The notes under the pieces: model-generated | Database searches by the model: none | What the model was told of the DNA's origin: nothing | The model's input: the letters and a program-made list of their open reading frames with translations, nothing else | DNA from: Kribbella caucasensis | GTDB taxonomy: Bacteria > Actinomycetota > Actinomycetes > Propionibacteriales > Kribbellaceae | Length of the DNA stretch: 64,000 nt | Direction of reading: 5' to 3' | Assembly (NCBI RefSeq): GCF_004361855.1 | Contig: NZ_SNWQ01000021.1 | Span: 62,001 to 126,000 of the forward strand | Made by a program: the position numbers and the translations under genes | In this document: in pieces, positions 37,163 to 45,472 of the stretch | How the letters are laid out: each line of letters starts with the position of its first letter | Position numbering within the stretch: position 1 is the stretch's first letter

Positions 37163-37195
37163 GAGGGCGGTGACTCGCGAGAGTCGCCGCCCTCA
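37162..37195 (+). terminator. Original tRNA-Pro terminator, now displaced
   Basis: TGAGGGCGGTGACTC / GAGTCGCCGCCCTCA forms a 15-base stem (one T-G pair) with a GCGA loop, followed by GTCATTT. Removing the IS and one repeat copy would place it 4 bases after the tRNA discriminator base. Confidence 0.8.
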
Positions 37196-37226
37196 GTCAT
37201 TTCCAGCCCGACCTACGCTGGGCGGC

Positions 37227-37865
37227 GTGAGTGTGCTGCAGCGGGTCGAGTTGGGTGAGGTCGAGTACGAGGTCGCCGCGAAGGACATGAAGACCTGGGT
37301 GGCCGAGCGGATCGACGGGGACGCGGGAGACCGGTTGTTCCTGCTGAGCCATCCACCGGTGATCACCTACGGCCCGCGGACGTCCCTGGCCGACCTACCC
37401 GCCGAGACGGCCGCGATCCCGACGGTTGCGGTGGACCGCGGCGGCTTCGCGACGTACCACGGCCCGGGCCAACTGGTCGGCTACCTGGTGATCGACCTCA
37501 AGCGGCGTGGCCCCGTCGACATCGTCCGCTGGGTCGAGAACGGCCTGATCGAGGCGCTCGGCACCCTCGGCTTCCCCCTGATCCGGCGCGACACCCCGCG
37601 CGGCGCGAGCAGCCTGGTCGGTGTCTGGACCGAGGACCACCGCAAACTCTGCTCGATCGGCATGCGCATCCGCCACGGCGTCACCAGCCACGGATTCTCG
37701 ATCAACGTCGACCCCGACATGACCGTCTTTCACACGTTCACAACATGCGGCCTGCACGACGTGACGATGGTCTCCTTGGCCGAACTGGCCGCCGAGCGCG
37801 GCAGGCCGGCGCCGACCGAGGCCGAAGTACGGGCCGCCGTCGCAACCGCTCTCGGAGCTGTCTAG
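37227..37865 (+). CDS. lipB: Octanoyltransferase LipB-like protein
   Basis: 212 residues. It transfers octanoyl groups from acyl carrier protein to lipoyl domains. Visible are DRGGFATYHGPGQLVGYLVID, the catalytic lysine in HRKLCSIGMR with HGVTSHGFSINV, and the acyl-accepting Cys in FTTCGLHD (usually PCG). GTG 37227 gives the family N-terminus. It stands alone, without lipA. The SSLVGVW stretch departs from the common GRTGVW motif, so it may be a divergent or second copy. Confidence 0.88.
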   Translation: MSVLQRVELGEVEYEVAAKDMKTWVAERIDGDAGDRLFLLSHPPVITYGPRTSLADLPAETAAIPTVAVDRGGFATYHGPGQLVGYLVIDLKRRGPVDIVRWVENGLIEALGTLGFPLIRRDTPRGASSLVGVWTEDHRKLCSIGMRIRHGVTSHGFSINVDPDMTVFHTFTTCGLHDVTMVSLAELAAERGRPAPTEAEVRAAVATALGAV

Positions 37866-37894
37866 GACGGTCGGTTGTCGGTAGCCTGCGGCCC

Positions 37895-38320
37895 ATGACC
37901 GAGCCCGACGACGACAGCGAGGCCCGCCGGTTCGACGCCCCGCCGCTGCCGCCACTGCTGATTCTGGCCGTGGTCGGGGTGCTGAGTGGGTTCGTCGTCA
38001 TCGCGATGGTTTGGCTCAGCGAGCGAGGGTGCGATCGGTTCCGGGGCGCTTCGAACTGTGGCGCGTTCGGGCTTCCGTTGCTGGTACTGACCATGGTGGT
38101 GACGGTGGTGCTGGCGGCGATGGCGTTGAGCCGGCTGGCGATGCCGCATCCGAAGCTGGTGGCGTTTCTCGGCGTAGCGTTCATGGTCCTGATCGTGGTC
38201 GGCTTTCTGTCGGACAGCTTGTTCAGCACCTGGACGTTGCTGGTGGTACCGGCGCTGACCGCGATCATGTTCGAAGTCGCCCATCTGATCGCCGGATTCC
38301 TGGAGCGTGCCGATGCCTGA
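37895..38320 (+). CDS. Four-helix integral membrane protein, unknown function
   Basis: 141 residues. An acidic head (TEPDDDSEARR) precedes four hydrophobic segments (about residues 21-43, 58-81, 88-108 and 112-134). Two cysteines (RGCDRF, SNCGAF) lie in the first external loop. I do not recognise the family. It overlaps the CBM9-like gene by 8 bases, so the two are probably co-translated. Confidence 0.7.
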   Translation: MTEPDDDSEARRFDAPPLPPLLILAVVGVLSGFVVIAMVWLSERGCDRFRGASNCGAFGLPLLVLTMVVTVVLAAMALSRLAMPHPKLVAFLGVAFMVLIVVGFLSDSLFSTWTLLVVPALTAIMFEVAHLIAGFLERADA

Positions 38321-39017
38321 CCAGTCCCCCCGCTACAAGGCCCACCGGGTCAGCACGCCGCCGCCGATCGACGGCACGCTGAGCCACCCGGTCTGGGCGG
38401 AGGCGCCGTGGACCAGCGATTTCGTCGACATCCGCGGCGACGGATCGGTGCCGCGGTTCCGGACCCGGGCGAAGCTCCTGTACGACGACACCCACCTGTA
38501 CGTCGGCGGTGAGCTCGAGGAACCGCACGTCTGGTCAACGATGACCGAGCGCAACACGTTCCTGTACGAGGAGAACAACTTCGAGCTGTTCCTCGACCCG
38601 GACGGCGACGGGCTGAACTACTACGAGTTCGAAATCAACCCACTCGGCACGATCTGGGAGCTCACCCTGCCCAAGCCGTACGCCGAGGGTGGGGTCGCCG
38701 TGGATCCGACGAACCTGCCGGGCCTGCGCTCCGCAGTACAGGTGAACGGGACGCTGAACGACCCGAGCGACACCGACACCGGCTGGACGGTGGAGTTCTC
38801 GCTGCCGTGGTCCGACCTGGCGCAGTTCAACGAAGGCGGCGCGACGCCTCCGCAACCAGGGGACGAGTGGCGGATGAACCTGATGCGGTGCCAGTGGCCG
38901 CACGAGGTCGTGGACGGGGCGTACCGCAAGGGCGAGGAGTCGGACTTCTGGGTCTGGTCGCCGCAGTACGTGGTCGACATGCACCGACCGGCGACGTGGG
39001 GCGTGCTCCAGTTTTGA
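38313..39017 (+). CDS. Carbohydrate-binding family 9-like protein
   Basis: 234 residues. The layout PPPIDGTLSHPVWAEAPWT...AKLLYDDTHLYVGGELEEP...NNFELFLDPDGDGLNYYEFEINPLG...EFSLPWSDL is that of the CBM9-like domain found in sugar-binding and some oxidoreductase-linked proteins. No signal peptide is seen, so it may be cytoplasmic. Start ATG 38313 (a GTG at 38307 is possible). Confidence 0.85.
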   Translation: MPDQSPRYKAHRVSTPPPIDGTLSHPVWAEAPWTSDFVDIRGDGSVPRFRTRAKLLYDDTHLYVGGELEEPHVWSTMTERNTFLYEENNFELFLDPDGDGLNYYEFEINPLGTIWELTLPKPYAEGGVAVDPTNLPGLRSAVQVNGTLNDPSDTDTGWTVEFSLPWSDLAQFNEGGATPPQPGDEWRMNLMRCQWPHEVVDGAYRKGEESDFWVWSPQYVVDMHRPATWGVLQF

Positions 39018-39053
39018 CCCCCGTTGTCAGCCCGTGACCGGGGCAGGGTGACA

Positions 39054-39989
39054 ATGAGTTACGTGGAGTTCTGGGGTGACGACGGGTACGACGATGAGGT
39101 CGTGAGCGCCATCGAGCGCGCCTGTGACACCGACCCCCGGGCCGCGCTGCGACTGGTTGCGGAGTACTCGACTTACTGGTGGTCGCACGGGATGCAGGAC
39201 GAGGCTGCGGCGGCGGCGGAGCGGGTGCTGAGCATGCTGGGCCGGACAGTGCCTGTCGGGCTCGACGAGGAGTACTTGCTGGCAGTGCTCCACGGCGCCG
39301 CGTCAGCTGAGCAGGAGCAGCTGGAGTTGGCCGAGCAGATCGTGCTGGCCACAACAGGACCCTTTCGGTACTCGGTGACAGTGCTGCTGTGGTCGCTGGT
39401 GTTCGGGCCGTTCGAGTCCGCCTCGGTGGTGGAAGAGGTACTGGCGCGGAACGAGGACGGTGACGCCTGGACCAGGGCAGCGGTCGAGCTGTGCCGTGGC
39501 TATCCAGGCCTGACCTCCGCCACGCCGGGTGACGCCGCTCAGGCGCTGCGCACGGCGCTGGGACGCTTCCGGATGCTCGACGACCGCTGGGGGATGTTCC
39601 TGGCGCTGACCGCGCTCAGAGAGATCGTCGATGACCCTGTCGACATCATCAGCGAGGCCCTGGAGCTGGCCGAGAAGCTCCGAGCGGACGACGAGTCCGG
39701 ACTGCTGCTGTGCCAGCGCGGCGAGCTCTACCGCCGTCAGGGTGACCTGGATGCGGCCGGCGAGGACTTCAGCTGGGCGCTGGCTCTGGCTGAGCACGCC
39801 GACCTGCCGGAAACCGCTGCTGCCGCCCACATCGGCCTGGCCAGGGTCGCCCGCTGCAGTGGCGACCTGCTGACGGCCAGAGAGCACCTGGCCGTCGTTG
39901 TGTCCCGCGACTCGGAAGACCTGGAAGACGCCCGCTACGAGGCAATGCACGAGCTGAACCTGCTGATCAACTCCGAGGCCTCCGCGTAG
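39054..39989 (+). CDS. TPR-like helical repeat protein
   Basis: 311 residues, all-helical, Ala/Leu/Glu-rich, with tetratricopeptide-like repeats (for example residues 190-300, LLLCQRGELYRRQGDLDAAGEDFSWALALAEHADLPETAAAAHIGLARVA-type units in shorter runs). It looks like the C-terminal repeat region of AfsR/LuxR-type regulators without a DNA-binding or NTPase domain. Start ATG 39054. Function unknown; a protein-binding scaffold is the reasonable guess. Confidence 0.7.
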   Translation: MSYVEFWGDDGYDDEVVSAIERACDTDPRAALRLVAEYSTYWWSHGMQDEAAAAAERVLSMLGRTVPVGLDEEYLLAVLHGAASAEQEQLELAEQIVLATTGPFRYSVTVLLWSLVFGPFESASVVEEVLARNEDGDAWTRAAVELCRGYPGLTSATPGDAAQALRTALGRFRMLDDRWGMFLALTALREIVDDPVDIISEALELAEKLRADDESGLLLCQRGELYRRQGDLDAAGEDFSWALALAEHADLPETAAAAHIGLARVARCSGDLLTAREHLAVVVSRDSEDLEDARYEAMHELNLLINSEASA

Positions 39990-40018
39990 GGCCAGCCCAC
40001 ATACGGCTGTGGGACACC

Positions 40019-40043
40019 GCCACACCTGTGGCAGCGGCCACAG
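40019..40043 (+). promoter_or_regulatory. GCCACA/TGTGGC overlapping dyads upstream of scoAB
   Basis: GCCACA-CC-TGTGGC (40019-40032) overlaps CTGTGGC-N4-GCCACAG (40026-40043), giving three half-sites 78 bases before scoA. A catabolic regulator (IclR- or TetR-like) could bind here; none is adjacent. Confidence 0.4.
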
Positions 40044-40120
40044 AAGGTCCCCCTCGCCCGACTCGCACATGGCTGGTTAGAGTCGGGCTGACCCAGCGCA
40101 GACCTGCAACGGAGCAGCTG

Positions 40121-40909
40121 ATGGACAAGACGTACGAGTCGCCGCGGGCCGCGGTCGACGACATCGGCGACGGCGCGAGCCTCGCGGTCGGCGGCTTCGG
40201 GCTGTGCGGCAACCCGATGGAACTGATCACCGCCCTGCATGACCGGGGGGTGAGCGGGCTCAGTGTGGTGTCGAACAACTGTGGTGTCGATGACTGGGGT
40301 CTTGGCATCCTGCTGGCGGACAAGCGGATCGCGAAGATGACGTCGTCGTATGTCGGGGAGAACAAGGAGTTCGCCCGGCAGTTCTTGTCCGGTGAGCTGG
40401 AGGTCGAGCTGACTCCGCAGGGCACGTTGGCGGAGAAGCTGCGGGCGGGCGGTTGCGGGATCGGCGCGTTCTTCACCCCGACCGGGGTCGGTACCCAGGT
40501 GGCCGATGGCGGGTTGCCGCAGAGGTACAACGAGGACGGCTCGGTCGCCAAGGCCTCGGCGCCGAAGGAGACCCGCGAGATCGGCGGCGTCACCTATGTG
40601 CTGGAGGAGTCGATCACCACCGACTTCGGCCTGGTGCACGCGCTGAAGGGTGATACCCACGGCAACCTGGTGTTCGACCGGAGCGCGCGCAACTTCAACC
40701 CGCTGGCCGCGATGGCCGGCCGGATCACCATCGCCTCTGTCGAGGAGCTGGTCCAGCCTGGTGAGCTGGACCCCGATGAGATCCATCTGCCGGGTGTCTA
40801 CGTCCAGCGGGTGGTTGCCGTTGGCAAGAACATCGAGAAGCGGATCGAGAAGCGTACGGTGCAACCCCGCGAGGCCTACGAGGCCGCCCGCGAGAAGCTG
40901 GAGGCCTGA
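40121..40909 (+). CDS. scoA: 3-oxoacid CoA-transferase subunit A
   Basis: 262 residues. The CoA-binding start [16 protein letters not shown] and the [16 protein letters not shown]-type glycine loop (here [16 protein letters not shown]) identify the alpha subunit of succinyl-CoA:3-ketoacid CoA-transferase. With subunit B it converts acetoacetate to acetoacetyl-CoA for ketone or short-acid use. Start ATG 40121, preceded by GGAGCAG. The next gene starts one base after the stop codon. Confidence 0.93.
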   Translation: MDKTYESPRAAVDDIGDGASLAVGGFGLCGNPMELITALHDRGVSGLSVVSNNCGVDDWGLGILLADKRIAKMTSSYVGENKEFARQFLSGELEVELTPQGTLAEKLRAGGCGIGAFFTPTGVGTQVADGGLPQRYNEDGSVAKASAPKETREIGGVTYVLEESITTDFGLVHALKGDTHGNLVFDRSARNFNPLAAMAGRITIASVEELVQPGELDPDEIHLPGVYVQRVVAVGKNIEKRIEKRTVQPREAYEAAREKLEA

Positions 40910-40910
40910 G

Positions 40911-41540
40911 ATGCCACTGACCCGTGAGCAGATGGCGGCCCGGGCAGCTGCGGAGCTCGAGACCGGCTCGTATGTGAACCTCGGGATCGGGCTGCCCACA
41001 CTGGTGCCGAACTACATCCCGGCCGGCGTCACCGTCGTACTCCAGAGTGAGAACGGCATCCTCGGCGTCGGCCCGTACCCGGTCGAGGGCGAAGAGGACC
41101 CGGACCTGATCAACGCCGGCAAGGAAACCGTCACCACGTTGCCGGGGGCATCCTTCTTCGACTCGTCGCTGTCCTTCGGGATGATCCGCGGCGGCGCCAT
41201 CGACGCGGCCATCCTGGGCGCCATGCAGGTCTCGGCCAAGGGCGACCTGGCCAACTGGATGATCCCCGGCAAGATGGTCAAGGGGATGGGCGGCGCGATG
41301 GACCTGGTGCACGGCGCGAAGCAGGTGATCGTGCTGATGGAACACGTCGCCAAGGACGGTTCGCACAAGATCCTCGAGGAGTGCGACCTGCCCTACACCG
41401 GTCGCGGCGTGGTCGACCGGATCATCACCGACCTCGCGGTCCTGGATGTCACCGACGACGGCCTGAAGCTGGTCGAGCTTGCCGACGGCGTCACCTTCGA
41501 CGAGTTGCAAGAGAAGACGGGCGCCCCGATCAAGCAGTAA
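40911..41540 (+). CDS. scoB: 3-oxoacid CoA-transferase subunit B
   Basis: 209 residues. The catalytic glutamate lies in [13 protein letters not shown], and [13 protein letters not shown] and [15 protein letters not shown] are beta-subunit hallmarks. The ATG starts directly after the scoA stop, consistent with one heteromeric enzyme. A strong terminator follows immediately. Confidence 0.94.
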   Translation: MPLTREQMAARAAAELETGSYVNLGIGLPTLVPNYIPAGVTVVLQSENGILGVGPYPVEGEEDPDLINAGKETVTTLPGASFFDSSLSFGMIRGGAIDAAILGAMQVSAKGDLANWMIPGKMVKGMGGAMDLVHGAKQVIVLMEHVAKDGSHKILEECDLPYTGRGVVDRIITDLAVLDVTDDGLKLVELADGVTFDELQEKTGAPIKQ

Positions 41541-41543
41541 GCG

Positions 41544-41573
41544 GTACGACGACCGCCGGCCCGGTCGTCGTAC
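41544..41573 (+). terminator. Terminator after scoAB
   Basis: GTACGACGACCG / CGGTCGTCGTAC is a perfect 12-base stem with a 6-base loop, 3 bases after the scoB stop. Confidence 0.8.
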
Positions 41574-41578
41574 GGCGC

Positions 41579-41637
41579 TTGACATCGACATATCGTTTAT
41601 CGTTAGTATCGACCAACGATATTATCGAGAAACGATA
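41579..41637 (+). promoter_or_regulatory. Promoter and AT-rich repeat operator of the DUF2975-HTH operon
   Basis: TTGACA (41579-41584) and TAGTAT (41604-41609) form a sigma-70-like promoter with a long 19-base spacer. Two ATCGTT units (near 41592 and 41599) face two AACGAT units (near 41615 and 41631), so the promoter is embedded in symmetric half-sites. The HTH protein encoded in the operon is the natural candidate for binding. Confidence 0.6.
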
Positions 41638-41647
41638 GGGGGACGCC

Positions 41648-42250
41648 ATGGGGTTCGCCAGCTGGGGCCGTACCGACACCCGTGTTCTGACCGGCATGCT
41701 CGGCATCGCCTTCGTCATAGAAGCCTTCTGGGGCCTGGTGCTCCCGTTGCTGCACGTCGCCGGGGCGCTGGACGTCGTGAGCACCCGGGACGTTCTGGTG
41801 AACCCGAATGTGGGGACCGATCTCGCTGAGGCGGATGGCATGAAGCTTTCCGTCTCCGAGTCCGCGACGCTGAAGGTTGCCGACCCGAGCCTCGGTGAGC
41901 GGGTTCTGCTCGACCTGCCGGCCGTCTTCTACGCCGTACTGATTCTGCTCGGGATCTACTGGCTGTTCCTGGTCGCGCGGACACTCGGCGCGGGTGACCC
42001 CTTCGCTCCGCGCAACCCGTTCCGCCTCTTCGGGATTGCCGCGCTGATCGTCGTCGGCACGTTCGGCGACAGCCTGCTGACGGGGATCACGACCCACCAG
42101 CTGGTGGCCGGCACGTCGCTCGAGGAACACGTGCCGTTCTCGGTCGACTTCTCGTTCTTGCCGCTGGTGGTGGCCGCGCTCGTCGCCGCGGTGGCCGAGG
42201 CCTTCCGGATCGGCGTACGGCTCCGCGAAGACACCGAAGGGCTGGTGTGA
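41648..42250 (+). CDS. DUF2975 membrane protein
   Basis: 200 residues with about four membrane segments (residues 12-38, 98-115, 130-150 and 165-187), the DUF2975 pattern also seen in Bacillus YoaS. An extracytoplasmic loop lies between the first two helices. It is followed by a small Cro/C1-type HTH gene overlapping its stop, a pairing seen in many bacteria, where the HTH protein regulates the operon. Function unknown. Confidence 0.85.
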   Translation: MGFASWGRTDTRVLTGMLGIAFVIEAFWGLVLPLLHVAGALDVVSTRDVLVNPNVGTDLAEADGMKLSVSESATLKVADPSLGERVLLDLPAVFYAVLILLGIYWLFLVARTLGAGDPFAPRNPFRLFGIAALIVVGTFGDSLLTGITTHQLVAGTSLEEHVPFSVDFSFLPLVVAALVAAVAEAFRIGVRLREDTEGLV

Positions 42251-42468
42251 TGCCGGCCGACGACAGCCACCGGATCCAGGTCAACCTGGGTCGTCTGCTG
42301 GCCGAGCGCGACATGACCCTGACCGAACTCGCCAAGCGCATCGATGTCACCGTCGTGAACCTGTCGGTGCTCAAGAACGGCCGCGCCAAGGCGATCCGCT
42401 TCTCCACCCTGACCGCGCTCTGCGACGCCCTCGACTGCCAGCCGGGCGACCTCCTGAAGCTCAACTGA
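42247..42468 (+). CDS. Small Cro/C1-type HTH regulator (YozG-like)
   Basis: 73 residues, almost only an HTH_26-type domain: VNLGRLLAERDMTLTELAKRIDVTVVNLSVLKNGRAKAIRFSTL-type, ending LDCQPGDLLKL. GTG 42247 (or ATG 42250) overlaps the DUF2975 stop. It probably autoregulates the operon through the repeats at 41591-41637. Confidence 0.9.
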   Translation: MMPADDSHRIQVNLGRLLAERDMTLTELAKRIDVTVVNLSVLKNGRAKAIRFSTLTALCDALDCQPGDLLKLN

Positions 42469-42502
42469 GGTCTGGCGTGGGCAATGGCGACCACCTAGTG
42501 TG

Positions 42503-42540
42503 CGGGCACGCCCTGGGTTGAACAGCCCGGGGTGTGCCCG
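42503..42540 (+). terminator. Terminator after the DUF2975-HTH operon
   Basis: CGGGCACGCCCTGGG pairs with CCCGGGGTGTGCCCG (15 pairs, two of them G-T) around an 8-base loop. It ends 21 bases before the next gene. Confidence 0.75.
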
Positions 42541-42561
42541 CCCAAGCTCAGGAGTCCGCCC

Positions 42562-44508
42562 ATGCTGCTCAGCTCGTTCCGGCGATCCCGCCGGGCAACC
42601 ATCGCCGCCACAGCGGCCACCGTCCTCGCCGCGACCGCCCTCAGCCCGCTCCCCTCCGGCGCGGCACCACCAGCACAGTCACGACCCTTCGTCTCGGGTA
42701 CGCAAACAACGGCCGTCTACGACTACGACAACGCGATCCACGAGCGGGTCTCGGTCGAGGTGCCGGTCGACGCCGACGACAACGGCGTGAACGACCGGGT
42801 GATGGTCGACCTGATCCGGCCCGGTGAGGCCGCGCAGGCCGGAGTCGACGTACCGGTCATCATCCAGGCGTCCCCGTACTACGCCTCGAACCCGGCGAGC
42901 TACTTCGACGCCGATGGCACCCGGCAGGTGTTCAACACCTGGCTGGACAACTACTTCGTACCGCGCGGTTACGCGGTGGCCTTCGTCGATCTGATCGGCA
43001 CCTTCCGTTCCTCCGGCTGCGACGACGTCGGCGGCGACTACGAGGTCGCCGGCGGTAAGGCCGTGATCGACTGGCTGAACGGCCGGGCCAACGGGTTCAC
43101 GCCGTCGGGCAGCCCCGTGACAGCGGACTGGTCCACCGGCAAGGCCGGCATGATCGGCGTCTCCTGGAACGGCACCATCGCCAACTCGGTCGCCGGCACC
43201 GGCGTGGAAGGCCTCGAGACGATCGTGCCGATCGCGGCGATCTCGAGCTGGTACGACTACACCCGCAGCTACGGCGTCCCGTTCTGGGGCAAGTACGTCG
43301 GCTTCCTGCACGACTACGTCAGCAACGACGTGAGTCCGCGTTGCCCGCAACTGACCAAGGACCTGGAGACCGCGTCCGACTCCGCGACCGGCAGCTACAG
43401 CTCCTGGTGGGATCCGCGCAACTACCGCCTCGACGCCGCGAACGTCCGGTCCAGCGTGTACGTCGTGCACGGGCTGAACGACGAGAACGTCAAGACCAGG
43501 CACTTCGGCGAGTGGTGGGACGAGCTGGCGAAGAACGGCGTACCGCGAAAGATCTTCCTGCACCAGGACGTCCACATCGACTCGTTCAGCTACCGCGACA
43601 CCTGGGTGCAGCGGTTGCACCCGTGGTTCAACCACTGGTTGCAGGGTCTCGACAACGGCGTGATGGACACACCGATGGCGATGCTCCAGCGCGAGGACGG
43701 CACCTTCACCACCGAGGCGACCTGGCCGGCCGCCGGAGCCCAGCAGACGAAGCTGTCGCTGGCGGCGTCGGCCGGGCGGACCGCCGGCACGCTGACGACG
43801 GATGCGGTGACGACGTCTGGCACAGTCAACTTCTCCGATCGGAAGGACTCCGACGACGACTACGTGCTCGACCCGACGACCCTGCGATCCGACCGAGCCG
43901 TGTTCCTGACGAACGAGCTGACCAGCGCCGTACGGTTGTCCGGCACCGGCACGGTGAAGGTCCGCGTCCAGTCGTCCCAGCCGTCGGCGGCGATCAAGGC
44001 CCGCCTGGTCGATTACGGCCCGGCCAACCGCTACACGACGTACTTCGCCAAGCCGACGACGACGTGCTGGGGAGACGGGACCACGACCGACACCGGTTGC
44101 TACGCCGACACCGGGATCGCGACTGCGAAGTCCGACCTCAACGTGGTGGCTCGCACGATGGCGGACATCGGTCACTACAAGTCGCTGACCCAGCGGGAGT
44201 CGTTGCAGCGCGGGGTCTGGTACGACCTGTCGTTCGAGCTCAACGCCGACGACGCGGTGTTCGCCGCGGGACACCGGATCGGCCTCATCCTGACGGTCGA
44301 GCCGGGCAACCCCGACGATCTCGACGCGCGGCGGGCGCTGACCATCGACCCGGTGGGTTCGTCGCTCACCCTGCCCCTGGCGGGCGCGACGACGACGCTG
44401 CGTACTCCCGGTCCGGCCGAGCCGGTGCCGGCGCGGGTGAAGGCCCACCCCGAGCCGGAGAAGGACCCGGCCGAGCTGATCCGCCAGTTCGTCGACACCT
44501 CGCGGTAA
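42562..44508 (+). CDS. Secreted X-Pro dipeptidyl-peptidase (CocE/NonD family)
   Basis: 648 residues. A basic N-terminus (SSFRRSRRATIAATAATVLA) and AAPP cleavage region form a signal peptide. The alpha/beta-hydrolase domain has Ser201 in GVSWNGT, an Asp in HGLNDENVKTRH and a His in HQDVHIDSF; the C-terminal jelly-roll (from about residue 420) is the X-ProDAP C domain. It probably removes X-Pro dipeptides outside the cell; ester substrates are possible for this family. ATG 42562 follows CAGGAG. Confidence 0.92.
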   Translation: MLLSSFRRSRRATIAATAATVLAATALSPLPSGAAPPAQSRPFVSGTQTTAVYDYDNAIHERVSVEVPVDADDNGVNDRVMVDLIRPGEAAQAGVDVPVIIQASPYYASNPASYFDADGTRQVFNTWLDNYFVPRGYAVAFVDLIGTFRSSGCDDVGGDYEVAGGKAVIDWLNGRANGFTPSGSPVTADWSTGKAGMIGVSWNGTIANSVAGTGVEGLETIVPIAAISSWYDYTRSYGVPFWGKYVGFLHDYVSNDVSPRCPQLTKDLETASDSATGSYSSWWDPRNYRLDAANVRSSVYVVHGLNDENVKTRHFGEWWDELAKNGVPRKIFLHQDVHIDSFSYRDTWVQRLHPWFNHWLQGLDNGVMDTPMAMLQREDGTFTTEATWPAAGAQQTKLSLAASAGRTAGTLTTDAVTTSGTVNFSDRKDSDDDYVLDPTTLRSDRAVFLTNELTSAVRLSGTGTVKVRVQSSQPSAAIKARLVDYGPANRYTTYFAKPTTTCWGDGTTTDTGCYADTGIATAKSDLNVVARTMADIGHYKSLTQRESLQRGVWYDLSFELNADDAVFAAGHRIGLILTVEPGNPDDLDARRALTIDPVGSSLTLPLAGATTTLRTPGPAEPVPARVKAHPEPEKDPAELIRQFVDTSR

Positions 44509-44584
44509 CGCTTTCCGTAAAGAACCTGCGATCTGACCGGTGAACCCCTCGTCGGAGTGGGGGGTTCTCCGGGAGGATTGCGGG

Positions 44585-45472
44585 GTGGAGCTGGATGTGT
44601 TCGTGATCGGTGGGGTCGGGGTCGACACGATCGTGCGGGTGCCGTCGCTGCCGTTGGAAGACGTGGAGACGATCCACGTGCAGCCGATCGAGTCGTACGT
44701 CGGCCATACGGGGCACGGGGTCGTGCTCGGTTGCCACCTGCTCGGGCTGCGGACCGGTCTGGTGGACGTGATCGGTGACGACCTGGAGGGCCGGCAGATC
44801 CGGCGGCTGTACGAGGATCTCGGCATCCCGTTCGCCGGCGCCTTGCACCCGAGCGGGACCCGGCGGGCGGTCAACCTGGTCGCCCCGGATGGCCGCCGGC
44901 TGTCCCTGTACGACGGCCGGCACCCGCCGAACCTGAAGGTGGACCCGGACCTCTGGCGGATGCCCATTCTGCGATCCCGGCACGTCCATGTGTCGATCAT
45001 GGACTTCGCCCGCCAGGCGCTTCCCGACCTGTCCGCCGCCGGGTGCACGGTGTCGACCGACCTGCACGACTGGGACGGCCACAATCCGTATCACCAGGAC
45101 TTCGCGATGGCGGCTGACGTCGTCTTCGTCTCGGCCGCCGCACTCCCGGACGACGCGATCGAGTGGATCTTCAAGCACGGACGTGCCGAAGCGGTGGTCG
45201 TCATGGCAGGCGCCGACGGCAGCTACCTGTACGCCCGCGGTCTGGAACCGGTTCACGTCCCGCCTGTTCAGCTCGCCGACCGCCCCGTTGTCGACAGCAA
45301 CGGCGCCGGCGACGCCTATGTCGCGGCGTTCCTCACGACCTGGCTTGACGGCGACAGCTGGGAGCGGGCCGCGGCCGCCGGATCGATCGCGGGCGCGTGG
45401 GCCTGCGGCTCGGCCGGGACCCACACCGACCTCATCACCGCCGAGGGACTGGCTGCGCTCAGGCGCGAGTGA
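44585..45472 (+). CDS. PfkB-family carbohydrate kinase
   Basis: 295 residues. GGVGVDTIVRVPSLP at the N-terminus, GHGVVLGCHLLGLRTGLVDVIGDD and the catalytic VDSNGAGDAYVAAFL (Asp base, anion hole) mark a ribokinase-type sugar or nucleoside kinase. Substrate unknown. GTG 44585 gives the family start. It converges on the NrtR-type gene and the two 3' ends overlap by 14 bases. Confidence 0.9.
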   Translation: MELDVFVIGGVGVDTIVRVPSLPLEDVETIHVQPIESYVGHTGHGVVLGCHLLGLRTGLVDVIGDDLEGRQIRRLYEDLGIPFAGALHPSGTRRAVNLVAPDGRRLSLYDGRHPPNLKVDPDLWRMPILRSRHVHVSIMDFARQALPDLSAAGCTVSTDLHDWDGHNPYHQDFAMAADVVFVSAAALPDDAIEWIFKHGRAEAVVVMAGADGSYLYARGLEPVHVPPVQLADRPVVDSNGAGDAYVAAFLTTWLDGDSWERAAAAGSIAGAWACGSAGTHTDLITAEGLAALRRE

